Of a stretch of DNA of 64,000 nt, positions 25,269-35,253 are shown piece by piece. Every line of letters starts with the position of its first letter. The first letter of the stretch is position 1. The notes under the pieces were generated by a model, which did not search any database, was not told where the DNA came from, and saw only the letters and a list, made by a program, of their open reading frames with translations. A program made the translations under genes and the position numbers. The stretch is from Anastatus disparis (lineage: Eukaryota > Arthropoda > Insecta > Hymenoptera > Eupelmidae), in contig JAFFSR010000240.1 in assembly GCA_017163975.1 (NCBI GenBank), positions 2,108,001 through 2,172,000 of the forward strand. The letters are read 5' to 3'.

Positions 25269-26006
25269 ATGAGTAAAATAATTGAAAAAACAAAGTTTCT
25301 TAATCAGAAAAGAGTACAAAAATATCGCAGGAATAATCAAATCAATAAACTTAATTTAGGAGCAGTTGGTGATTATAAAAGTAATCATAGTTATGAGCAA
25401 TTGAATAGTGAAGAAGAAAATTTAACGTTCTCAAAAGATGATTTACTTGTCGATTCTCATATTTTAAATAAACTGTCAACATCAACGTGTACATTTAAAA
25501 TAGATCATACTAATATAAGCAATAATAGTAGTGATAGTGATAATGTAGATGAAAGTGTAATTGATTCTAATATTTTTAAAGATCTACAAAAGTGGGCTAG
25601 AGATTCAAAACTACCTCATGCAAAATTAGATTCACTGCTGTAAGTTCTTAAAAAGTATCATCAAGAATTGCCAGTGTCATCCAAAACTTTATTGAAGACA
25701 AATTTAGGCTTTCAGAAGCTGATTAGAAGATTTAATCCAGATGACCCAAATGATACATCAGAATTTGTTTATTTCGGTATATCTCGTCATTTGCAAAGAC
25801 TTGTAAAAACAGAAGTACACAACGATAATGTTTTATTATTACAATTTAATGTTGATGGATTACCATTGTATTCTTCAAGTTCTGTACAATTTTGGCCTCT
25901 GTTTAGAAAAATTTACTGTAAAGAAATTATATACAATCCGTTCACTATTGCAGTTCATTGTGGTTTAGAAAAACCAAAATTAATAATGTTAAATGGACCA
26001 AAATAA
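25269..26006 (+). pseudogene. transposase-like protein, N-terminal part, broken
   Basis: Two plus-strand open segments (25269-25643 and the frame through 25668-26006) are in the same frame, separated by one in-frame TAA at about 25641. The first half is Ser/Asp/Asn-rich and ends DLQKWARDSKLPHAKLDSLL. The second continues LKTNLGFQKLIRRF and then NVDGLPLYSSSSVQFWPLF and HCGLEKPKL. The short motif DG-P-L-SS-VQ-WP followed by CG-KP is one I associate with transposase-domain proteins widespread in insect genomes; superfamily is not assigned. It ends at a stop after NGPK, well short of a full transposase. Confidence 0.6.
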
Positions 26007-26168
26007 ATCAAAGAACTCAATCATGCTCTAACAACGGCTGCGTAGTTCCACCAGAAAAATTTGGCAGAAATGTTGTTCAAAGTTCCAAAAATGTCTTTTA
26101 AACTTCAAAGTTGTCCTAATTCTACGTACAGTGAGTATTCTTTTAAAATAATTACTTTTTTATAATAG

Positions 26169-26446
26169 ATTTTTTCAATTTATGTGACACGATTGATGAA
26201 AGTTCAACATTTTTATTAAAACATTTTTTAGCTGCACAAGATATAGAATCCCAACTCGAAGTTGCATTTAAAAGAAAGAAATTGAACGAGCAACAATATT
26301 TATCAAAAGCTATTGATGACAGTTTTATTAGCACTGACAATAACTCTGCGAAAACTAATCTCTTCGACAAAAAAACAGATATACAAAGTGCTTTATTTTT
26401 CAATATAAAATTTAAATATGTAGAGAACATGAAGTTTAAAATTTGA
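26169..26446 (+). pseudogene. downstream coding-like fragment
   Basis: A plus-strand frame without an ATG reads FFNLCDTIDESSTFLLKHFL, then QLEVAFKRKKLNEQQYLSKA, ending at a stop near 26444. It follows the broken transposase ORF in the same orientation and has similar Ser/Asn/Lys-rich composition. It is plausibly another exon or remnant of the same element. No domain is recognised. Confidence 0.35.
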
Positions 26447-26975
26447 TATCAGTAGAAGACACGAGGATTTTCTTAAATTTTTCTGTGACTCAATTGAAAA
26501 ATATAAAGTATATTCATGTATAAAAAAATTGTCAGTGCTAGAGTCATATAAAAGTAATAATTATTATAGGCAGTGTCGAATAAGCTTAAACTTTTTAAAT
26601 TTAGCCAGTGTATAATAATTATCTAAGGTACTCATAATAAACTTTATGTAATAATTTAAGAATTTAATCGATCATGAAAATTAAGACTTGGTATTCAAAC
26701 TCACTAATATTAAAAATAATAAAAACTTTAAATTCGAATTTACAATACCTATATAAACACAATTTGTAAACATAACCTATAATATCCATTATTGAAATTA
26801 TTCATCTATAAATAATTTTAGTTGATAATATTTTGAACATGGTTTTACTTAAATGTAAAAAAAAATTTTTATAAAATTGTTGAAGTTTTTAATAAGTGTA
26901 ATGTATTTATCTGTTTTAAATATATTTTTAGATAGTTGAAAATTAACAATGGTAAGTAAATATTTTGCATTCTAA
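26447..26975. other. AT-rich non-coding stretch
   Basis: No gene or bounded repeat seen before the LTR at 26976. Confidence 0.5.
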
Positions 26976-27780
26976 TGTTAAGTCCTGGCTTTACACCAGG
27001 ACAGAATTAATGATTGATTATGTTGTTGTTGTTATGAGGAAAATATGTTTTATTATAATATTAAATAAAAGAATAAAGTTTGATTTTAAAACGTTTAATT
27101 TAAAAGTTGAGTCTAGTAGTAGAAAAGCTCTACCAATTTTAATTGATATGAATCGTTCTCACGATTAAATATACTTGAATTGAAAGAAATATAGATCAAA
27201 ATATGATTGTAAGAATCTTATCTTGATTCGGCTAAGTAGATATAGGCAGACAGTAAATAAGTACACTTGATTTAATATTTTAATTATAGAGTTTTTATTT
27301 GTTACTTTTTATAATAAAGTGAAAATAGTGCGATTTAATATATTGCGCGAATAATTGTAAAATTTTAAAGTGCGAAAAATATAGTTATGATAATTGTATC
27401 TTTTAAAGTGCTTGTAGAAATTCTTTGATAAAGTGCTTTGAAAAAGTGTCTGCTTTAAAGTGCGCCTTTATCCTGATTTAATCGATCTTTTTATATTGAT
27501 GATCCCTGCCTTGTTTAAGAATTTGAATTGGTGTCAACCGATGGAGCAATGCTTATTATGCATTTTGACTCTTATTGAATGATATGGTTAACGTGGTAAA
27601 CCTAGTTCACGTAGTCTTCGTAATTATACTTATTTTGTTGATTCTGAAAATCGCACTTCGTTTCTTAACAAATGACTTACTTTTACAATATGCTTGCTAA
27701 GGTAAATAAGCTGATTGATCAATAACTGCATGTTTTTGGAATGATAAATTTTGAAATAAAAGATACGTCGTGACGTAACA
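26976..27780 (-). repeat. LTR of gypsy-like element (LTR1, 805 bp)
   Basis: Bounded by TGTTAAGTCC and GACGTAACA, a TG...CA pair with inverted termini TGTTA/TAACA. Both terminal blocks (about 25-30 bases) match the LTR at 30920-31493, but the interiors are largely different, so these are LTRs of related but distinct elements. Orientation is taken as minus, matching the envelope gene next to it. Near the plus-strand left end is a perfect 7-bp-stem hairpin, GTCCTGG/CCAGGAC, at 26982-27002. No target duplication is seen. Confidence 0.6.
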
Positions 27781-28716
27781 CCTTGGGGCTCAAGATGTTG
27801 CTTATCGGTACGAGAAGCAACAAAAGAAACAATTTTAATGTAATAACAATTTTTCCAGTTATTGATCAATTTACATAAATATCTTAAATCTATTTAATAT
27901 AAAAATACTTTATTTGAATGTCTTCATACAATTATTCAATGTATTTTTCTATTATATAATTGTTAAGTAATGTATGATTATTGGTAATGGAATATAAGGA
28001 AAATGGAAAATTCTTGAATTATATTGTTATTTCAAACTTGTAATATTTTAAATAAAATATAGTTTTTTTTTTTAAGTAGGAGATCGTCTTAAATTATTTG
28101 TGATTTTGCTTATAAATACTTTTTAAATAAATTTAATTTATAGATTTCAAAATTTCTTTACAAATAAAGTTTTGTATTATAGCTTATGAGATATTTAATA
28201 GCAAAAATAGCGGATAAAATGCTTTGTAAAAATAACTACTAAATAGTATAAAATAATATTCGATTTATCATGATAATTACAATTCTTCAAGTTGAAAAAT
28301 AAGACCTTTTTGTTCTTTTTATTTATTTTTTTTATTTTTATTTTTTTCTATTGTGTAAATAACAATCTGTTATAATTTATAGATTCTTACAATTGTTTGA
28401 AAATAAAGTGAATATATAAGTAAATATTCATTCATTTCTCTCCCGACTCGACATGATTGTATAGGCAACTATGCAATCTGAAGTACAATTAATGTAACAA
28501 ACTTAATACTGAATACCTTAGATGTAACAATATAATTAAAAATATGATTTGCATAGCTTAAATCGTTTCCTAACTTTTTTTTTTGTTGATTAAATACTGT
28601 AAACCTCTTTTTCTTTTCTTTTTTTTTTATTTGAAAATCATTTTAGGGTAAAAATAATAATAATAAAAATCTGTAACAATAATAATTATTGGAAAATAGT
28701 AAAACAACATTTTTAA
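27781..28716. other. 3' untranslated region between envelope and LTR, minus orientation
   Basis: Non-coding AT-rich DNA between the envelope stop codon (28717) and LTR1. On the minus strand a purine-rich run corresponds to the plus-strand polypyrimidine at about 28606-28630, which could be a decayed polypurine tract but is far from the LTR edge. Confidence 0.4.
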
Positions 28717-30799
28717 TTAATCCATGCGAGAGCAGAAGAGTGGTAATTCTCTAGGCTCTTCTTGAATAAGTTTTGGAGAAGGTGTAGGCATTGGTGGTTT
28801 GGTGTATGGTGCTTTTAAGGGTAAAGGTGGAGGTGTAGGTTTCGCTATGCATGATTGTGTTGTTTCTTTTAGTGGTATTGGTTTTGATATAGAAGACTTT
28901 TCTATCCTTATTTCTTTTAGTTGGATCTCTTCGTAATTTGTTTTTCTTTTTTCTTGATTGTTATTTAATGTAATCATTAAATGTGTTAGAGAGCTGAAAA
29001 TTGCTCCTAACAAATGTATAGACCAGCCATAAATAGTGTGAAGGGTATAGCCCCTTATTATTGTGTCTGTAGTCAATTTAATTATTTGAATAATAATTAA
29101 TATCATTATTATGGCTGAGCTTATAGATCCAAAAGTTGTCAATTTATTTATGAATTTATTCCAAGTATTTTCTGCAATATGCGACAATGTATTTTCTGTA
29201 AGTAGATTATTTAATAAGTCTACTTGTGTGTTTTGTTCTCCCTGTATACCTCTTGCTATGGCATTAAGTAGCGCTGCTTTTTCAAAAGGAAACATGATGT
29301 GTTGCTGTAATTCTTGTAAATCCTCTTGAGAATAAATTCCGCTTGTTGCTAAAGAAGATATTTTTTCTGGTATCCACGATTTTTGAGTGTTTGGTTTTAA
29401 GACTTTTACTATATTTTTTGTTGGTCGCGGTTTTGGTAGAAGATTTATCCAATTTTCTCCAATTTTATAATATTGAGGAATTATCGAATTACAGTTTATT
29501 TCCGATCCTGATTTTAATAATATATGTGTTTTTGGTGTCAAAAACCATGTTTGATTTTTCATTAATACTGGCAATTGAATATAACATTTGTTTGTATGCA
29601 GCAACTGTGTTTCTACTGGTGTACATTTAATAACATGTACTACTTCGCCAGCAAGTTTAGCTATATAGCCTGGTTTTTGCATGATGTTATAAGCGAATTC
29701 ATCGGGAGCTATGGACGCAAGGGATAAGGATTCGCGAATTACCTTTTTTTTCTATCTCGCATTTTTCTTTTAAAATATTAAAATATAAATCTGTAAGATC
29801 AGCTCTAAAATGTTTTTCAATATATACAAATTTTGAGTTTATATATGTAAATAAATCTAAATTTGTTACATCTTTTTTTATCGTATTATCGTCAAATAAT
29901 ATTTTATTATAAGATATATCTAAAATAAATAGCTTCGGATGTTCCGTTTTTGTTAATATTCTATCGCAAATTTTTACATTATTTAACGCGGACAAAGAAA
30001 ATGTTATTGATTCTGTGTTTACAGTATATACGGGATTTTGATTAGGTGAATTTATTATAGTTGCAGGGCCTCTGTATAAAGTCTCATATTCTGTTTTAAA
30101 ACCTTCTTCTGTAGGTAAATTTTCCCAAAAAGTATACCCTGCTTGCGAATCAATGCAATGTTGATCCGAAAATTTACATACAGTCCCTGAATTTAATCTT
30201 AATTTATCATTTTTTAGACTTACTTGAGCATATTCTTCTAATAAAGTTATTCTTATAAGACCCTGTACTAAAACGTTGTCCCAAGATCCAAAATTGTCCG
30301 TGTATGAAGCTCCTGTGCAAGTTTTATCCTTTACAGAGCCTGCAAGGTCTATTCCAGCTGCTTTTGTTGAATTTATTTTCAGGTCTGCTATAGTATGTAT
30401 ATTATCATATTTAAAGATTCCTGTATCGTGAATGAATTTACATTTTTCATGGCTAATTTCGTACAGATATTCTTGCAAAGCATGAGGAGTGGATCCAAGG
30501 TGACTGAACATCCCGCAATGAAAAATCGTTCTTTGTATTTCTATTTTACACTGTATAACTTTAATTTTTTTAAATTCCGCTATTTGTAGTAATTCTATGG
30601 TAGAGTTGGTTATTGTAATATTATCTTGTTTAAAATCACATTCTCCTGTGTCTAGTAGAGAATATGTAGTGATGATTGGGTCCGTAGATTCACAATTGAA
30701 TCCAATAATTGCAACATTTTCTCTAACAATAGCTAATAATATGAATAAAATTAACAGCATTTTTTTTCCTTTCTCTTTTCCTTTTTCTTTCTGAAACAT
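28717..30799 (-). pseudogene. env: chuvirus-like envelope glycoprotein gene, copy 1 (frameshifted)
   Basis: This is the envelope-type gene of the retroelement, located as in errantiviruses after pol. The first frame (30799-29699, 366 aa) begins with a basic stretch and a hydrophobic signal peptide (LLILFILLAIV), then a Cys-containing ectodomain. The second frame (29682-28717, 321 aa) continues the ectodomain, then has a transmembrane segment (about residues 186-204), a further hydrophobic segment and a Pro-rich cytoplasmic tail. The frames are separated by a one-base length difference in a T/A run at about 29742-29749 relative to copy 2. From family knowledge it resembles Chuviridae-type glycoproteins captured by insect LTR elements rather than baculovirus F-like Env; this placement is from recall, not a search. 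It is an endogenous, broken copy. Confidence 0.65.
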
Positions 30800-30844
30800 A
30801 AAATAATATTAATTTTTTCGTTCATGTAAAATTAATTTATTTGC
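30800..30844 (-). other. extreme 3' end of pol joined to tRNA copy
   Basis: On the minus strand this matches the last codons of pol at 33152-33187 (ANKLILHERKN) and the short gap before env. At about 30844/30845 homology to pol stops and tRNA-Glu sequence begins. This is the deletion junction that removed gag and most of pol from this element. Only about one base is shared at the joint. Confidence 0.7.
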
Positions 30845-30913
30845 GGTATGGTCTAGTGGCTAGGATACCTGGCTTTCACCCAGGAGGCTCGGGTTCGATT
30901 CCCGGTACCGGAA
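30842..30913 (+). tRNA. tRNA-Glu (TTC) sequence, retro-derived copy used as primer-binding region
   Basis: The cloverleaf reads well. The D arm is GTCTAGTGGCTAGGAT, the anticodon stem CCTGG/CCAGG has loop CTTTCAC (anticodon TTC, Glu), the T loop is TTCGATT, and the acceptor 3' strand is TACCGGA. The acceptor 5' strand has one mismatch (G at position 2). Most telling, CCA is encoded directly after the discriminator (30914-30916). Eukaryotic nuclear tRNA genes do not encode CCA, and an LTR starts three bases later. I infer a reverse-transcribed primer tRNA rather than an ordinary gene. Internal promoter boxes look intact, so transcription is not excluded. Confidence 0.75.
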
Positions 30914-30916
30914 CCA
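30899..30916 (-). promoter_or_regulatory. primer-binding site complementary to tRNA-Glu 3' end
   Basis: On the minus strand the LTR end ...TTAACA is followed by TTT and then TGGTTCCGGTACCGGGAA, the complement of the CCA-bearing 3' end of tRNA-Glu. This spacing and content are those of a retroviral-type primer-binding site. Here complementarity extends through almost the whole tRNA instead of the usual ~18 bases. Confidence 0.75.
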
Positions 30917-30919
30917 AAA

Positions 30920-31493
30920 TGTTAAGTCCTGGCTTTCACCAGGACTAAATGAAAATGTAATGATTTTATTATTTTGATGTTTTTGAATAGATTTTAAATA
31001 TGAATTTGAATTAATTTGAAATAATTGAATTAATAATTAAATTATAATTATGAACAATAAATATATGTATATTTAGTAATTTGAAATATAAACTTGACGG
31101 GCAGTGTAACGTATTACCAATAAGAAACCCGGGGTAATATTCCCAATATCATTTGTTTCATTTGGTTTTTATACTCATTTTGTTTATGAGATTTATCCGA
31201 TTTATTTATAAATTTTCTTATATTTTAATAATATGTTTTCTTAAAGATTTTAGAATTCGCTTGGTAATTTCGTAATACTCGTTGTTGATTTGAACTACTT
31301 AATTTTATAATTTTGCTAACTAAAGAGTTTTATTAACTAATATTAAACTTCGAGTTTCTTTACTGTTTCGCTTTTTCTGTTTAGCTTGTCAAATTCCTTT
31401 ATTGTTCAATAACTGTTTTAATTAGTTCATGACGTGAAAAGATACTTTAAAATTATAAATGAAAGAAATTAAAAGATACGTCGTGACGTAACA
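30920..31493 (-). repeat. LTR of gypsy-like element (LTR2, 574 bp)
   Basis: Bounded by TGTTAAGTCC and GACGTAACA like LTR1, with a different interior and length. On the minus strand it is a 5' LTR followed by a tRNA-Glu primer-binding site, then a pol remnant and envelope copy 1. On its other side it abuts envelope copy 2 mid-gene, so it was inserted into, or recombined with, that gene. A hairpin GTCCTGG-CTTTCA-CCAGGAC lies at 30926-30945. Confidence 0.7.
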
Positions 31494-33168
31494 TCTGCAA
31501 TATGTGATAATGTATTTTCTGTAAGTAGATTATTTAATAAATCTACTTGTGTGTTTTGTTCTCCCTGTATTCCTCTTGCTATGGCATTAAGTAGAGCTGC
31601 TTTTTCAAAAGGAAACATGATGTGTTGCTGTAATTCTTGTAAATCCTCTTGAGAATAAATTCTGCTTGTTGCTAGAGAAGATATTTTTTCTGGTATCCTC
31701 CACTTTTGAGTGTTTGGTTTTAAGACTTTTACTATATTTTTTGTTGGTCGTGGTTTCGGTAGGAGATTTATCCAATTTTCTCCTATTTTATAATATTGAG
31801 GAATTATCGAATTACAGTTCATTTCCGATCCTGATTTTAATAATATGTGTTTTTGGTGTCAAAAACCATGTTTAATTTTTTGTTAATACTGGCAATTGAA
31901 TATAACATTTATTTGTACGTAGCAGCTGTGTCTCTACTGGTGTAAATTTAATAACATGTACTACTTCGCCAGCAAGTTTAGCTATATAGCCTGGTTTCTG
32001 TATGATTTTATAAGCGAATTCATCGGGAGGTATAGATGCAAGGGATAAGGATTCGCGAATTACCTTTTTTTCTATCTCGCATTTTTCTTTTAAAATATTA
32101 AAATATAAATCTGCAAGATCAGCTCTAAAATGTTTCCCAATATATACAAATTTTGAATTTATATATGTAAATAAATCTAAGTTTGTTACATCTTTTTTTT
32201 ATCGTATTATCATCAAATAATATTTTATTATAAGATATATCTAAAATAAATAGTTTCGGGTGTTCCGTTTTTGTTAATATTCTATCGCAAATTTTTACAT
32301 TATTTAAAGTGGACGAAGAAAATGTTATTGCTTCTGTGTTTACAGTATATATGGGATTTTGATTAGGTGAATTAATTATAGTTGCAGGGCCTCTGTATAA
32401 AGTCTCATATTCTGTTTTAAAACCCTCTTCTGTAGGTAAGTGTGCCCAAAAAGTATATCCTGATTGTGTATCAATGCAATGTTGATCCCAAAATTTACAT
32501 ATTGTTCCTAAATTTAATCTATTCTTATCGGTTTTTAGACTTACTTGAGAATATTCTTCTAACAATGTTACTTTTATAAGTCCCTGCACCAATACGTTGT
32601 CCCAAGATCCGAAGTTGTCTGCATACGATGCTTCTGTGCATGTTTTATCTTTTACAGAGCCTGCGAGATCTATTCCTATTGATTTTATAGAATTTATTTT
32701 TAGATCAGCTATTGTATGAATATTGTCGAATTTAAATATTCCTGTGTCGTGAATAAATTTGCATTTTTCATGGCTAATTACGTACAGATATTTTTGTAAG
32801 GCATGAGCAGTGGGTCCAAGGTGACTGAACATTCCACAATGAAAAACCGTTCTTTGAATTTCTATTTTACATTGTATAATCTTAATTTTTTTAAATTCCG
32901 CTATTTGTAATAGTTCTATTGTAGAATTGGTCATCGTAATATTTTCTTGTTGAAAATCACATTCTCCTGTGTCTAGTAGAGAATATGTAGTGATGATTGG
33001 GTCTGTAGATTCACAATTGAATCCAATAATTGCAACATTTTCTCTAACAATAGATAATAATATGAATAAAATTAACAGCATTTTTTTTCTCTCTCTTTTC
33101 CTTCTTCTTTCTGAAATATGTTTAAAAATAATATAAAATAATAAAATAATATTAATTTTTTCGTTCAT
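31494..33168 (-). pseudogene. env: chuvirus-like envelope glycoprotein gene, copy 2 (frameshifted, truncated)
   Basis: Paralogue of the envelope at 28717-30799. The first frame (33168-32125) starts upstream of the signal peptide (LLILFILLSIV) and overlaps the end of pol by 17 bases. It loses frame at a T/A run near 32193-32200 that is one base longer than in copy 1. A second open part (31822-31469 in the track frame) ends where LTR2 cuts the gene at 31494, so the transmembrane segment and tail are missing. The two copies differ at scattered codons and are broken in different places. Endogenous and not intact. Confidence 0.65.
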
Positions 33169-33430
33169 GTAAAATTAATTTATTTGCATGAACTAATTTT
33201 GAGCCACCCTTAAAATATATAGAGATATTGCTATTTTCGTGAATTTTTAATACTTCAAAAGGTCTCAGGTTTTGATTTTTTTCTAATTTATCTGGTTTTG
33301 GCTCTTTTATAAGCCATACTTTATCTCCTATTTTAAATTCTACAGGATTTATGAATCTGTCGTGATAAAATTTAGATTTTTCCTTTGACAGTGTTGAATT
33401 TTCACGGGCTATTTTCGCAATATCTTTCAT
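33152..33430 (-). CDS. pol: integrase C-terminal domain (gypsy pol end)
   Basis: 92 codons: a helical start, then FKIGDKVWLIKEPKPDKL and NQNLRPFEVLKI, ending in the family's short C-terminal beta-barrel pattern with a GP(Y/F)-type module. It is out of frame with the integrase core upstream (33487-34230) and overlaps the envelope start by 17 bases, as is usual for pol/env junctions in this group. Confidence 0.7.
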   Translation of the reverse strand: MKDIAKIARENSTLSKEKSKFYHDRFINPVEFKIGDKVWLIKEPKPDKLEKNQNLRPFEVLKIHENSNISIYFKGGSKLVHANKLILHERKN

Positions 33431-33486
33431 ATTTATTAATAATTTTTGTATATAATCATTAAAAGTTTGTAATTTTTCTGATGATT

Positions 33487-34230
33487 TTAAAGGTTTGCTA
33501 GATGTAAGTTTGCTAGATTATAATTAAATTGTGCAAGTTCAAGCCAATCATCCCATTCTGATTTTTTATCAACAAAATTTTTTAAATATTCACATAGAGA
33601 ATGATGAGTCCTTTTTAATGAACCATTAGATTGTGGATGAAAGGCAGTAGTTTCGATTTTTTTAAATTTAAATCTTTTTGAAATAGTTTTTATTAATTTC
33701 CCTGTAAAATTTGCACCCTTATCTGTAAGTACTAGTTTTGGTGAACTGAAAATGCAAATGAATTTTTTTATAAATGCATCAGCTATAGACTCTGCTGTTT
33801 GATCTTCGAGCGCGACAGTTATTAAAAATTTTGATAAATGATCTTGAATAGTTAATATGTATTTATTATTATTATTAGTTATTTTAAGAGGTCCTACTAT
33901 ATTTAATGAAATGTTATCGAATGTTTTTTCTGGAGTATCTGTTATCATAGGTTGTTTTATTTTATTTCTTTTTAATTTATTTCTTTGACATGTTTCGCAG
34001 TTCTTTATGCGATTTTGTATATCACTTTTTAGATTTTCCCAGAAATATTTGTTTTTAATTCGATTATAAGTTCTATTGACCCCCGAATGACCCCCTAAAC
34101 TTGATGAATGATATAATTCAAAAATTTCATTTCTTTTCTCATTTTCTACATATTCTGTATTATTTAAACAAATTATAACTTTTATATTTGAATTTTTAAA
34201 AGTATCGTATAATATTTCTTCGATTTCATT
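33487..34230 (-). pseudogene. pol: integrase (HHCC and catalytic core), gypsy pol
   Basis: The open frame extends upstream of the ATG at 33948 to a stop at 34231-34233. It carries the HHCC zinc-binding module (YHSSSLGGHSG, then CETCQRN), then the core with NIVGPL, the first Asp region near TIQDHLSKF and the second near LTDKGANF. At the third catalytic position the text is SNGSLKRTHH, where families normally have Glu before Arg; here it is Lys. If correctly read, the strand-transfer active site is lost. The frame ends after a small duplication (LANLHLANL). Confidence 0.75.
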
Positions 34231-34407
34231 CTAATTTATATTTAAGATATTAATATTCTTAGATATACTAAATATAGTGCAATTATTTTTAATTAATAAA
34301 TTTTTGAATGTATTAAAACTATTTGTTAATTTTTATTTTATTAATATTGATGATTCTTTTATATTTAAATACATTATAAAAATTTTCCACTTTTTATAAT
34401 TTATTAT

Positions 34408-35253
34408 TTAAATTTCATTATCTTTTAAATTATTATTTATTTCAATATTTTTGAGTTTAAAGTATTCATTTTGAATTTCATCTAAAGATATCCTTTCGCT
34501 CGTGATTAAATGCAGTATATTATCTTTTCTATTTTGAATAGAATTTTTAGAATATATAATGGTATTAATTTTATTTGAATATATATTTTCTTGTTTTTCA
34601 TCTTTATTTTCGACAGTTTCAATTTCTTCATTTGTTACTGCTTTACTTACTTTTTTTGGTCGACCACGTTTCTTTTTAATACGTGTGCGTTTCTCATTTA
34701 ATTTTTGTATTTTTATTTCATTTGTGGGTATATTTGTTAATTTAATATTTTTTTGATTTTCTTTCGCTTTTTGGGCTCTAGTTACGACATTAATTTCTAC
34801 TGTATCTATGGGATTTCTAGATAATGCATCACTATTCACGTTCATTTTTCCCTTTTTATATATTACATCAAAATCATATTCTGATAATTTGAGTCTCCAT
34901 CTTTGAACTCTATTATTTTTATCTGCTGATTTAAAAGATAGTAATGGTTTATGATCCGTTACTATAATAAATTTATTTCTGAAAATATAATTTCTAAATG
35001 ACTCTATACCGAAGAATATTCCTAACGCTTCTTTCTCGTATGTATGATAATTAAGTTCTGGGCCTTTTAAAACTCTTGAAACATATGCTATAGGTTTATC
35101 TTCTCCAATCTTTCCTTGAGATAATATAACTCTTAATGCATATCTTGATGCATCAGTTGTAATTATAAAAGACTTATCTAGTTGTGGAAATTGTAATAAT
35201 GGAGCAGTACATAATGTTTCTTTAAGTTTATCAAAAGCTTGCTGCTGTTCCAA
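34408..35253 (-). CDS. pol: RT connection and RNase H, gypsy pol segment
   Basis: 281 codons. Residues 1-150 are Ty3-type RNase H: the start FDKLKETLCTAPLLQFP, then ITTDASRYALRVILSQ, PIAYVSRVL, YHTYEKEALGIFFGI, and FIIVTDHKPL. The acidic residues of RNase H (Asp, Glu, Asp) are present at those motifs. After NVNSDALSRNP comes a Lys/Asn-rich linker with an AT-hook-like core (KKRGRPKK). The frame ends at a stop, and the integrase begins in another frame about 180 bases on. Confidence 0.8.
   Translation of the reverse strand: MEQQQAFDKLKETLCTAPLLQFPQLDKSFIITTDASRYALRVILSQGKIGEDKPIAYVSRVLKGPELNYHTYEKEALGIFFGIESFRNYIFRNKFIIVTDHKPLLSFKSADKNNRVQRWRLKLSEYDFDVIYKKGKMNVNSDALSRNPIDTVEINVVTRAQKAKENQKNIKLTNIPTNEIKIQKLNEKRTRIKKKRGRPKKVSKAVTNEEIETVENKDEKQENIYSNKINTIIYSKNSIQNRKDNILHLITSERISLDEIQNEYFKLKNIEINNNLKDNEI

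Noticed and set aside
25231..25479. A start of the transposase-like gene upstream of 25269
   Set aside because: No open in-frame ATG upstream; the hairpin and stop codons precede 25269.
29111..29630. Plus-strand ORFs of 72 and 95 codons within the envelope region
   Set aside because: Antisense shadows of the minus-strand envelope frame, with no independent motif.
30842..30913. An ordinary functional tRNA-Glu gene
   Set aside because: Encoded CCA, an acceptor-stem mismatch, and the exact LTR primer-binding context favour a reverse-transcribed copy. A functional gene is not fully excluded.
28717..33168. A complete endogenous RNA-virus genome (chuvirus integration)
   Set aside because: Only envelope-type text is present, and it directly follows gypsy pol, so it is the envelope gene of a retroelement. 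No viral polymerase or nucleoprotein is seen.
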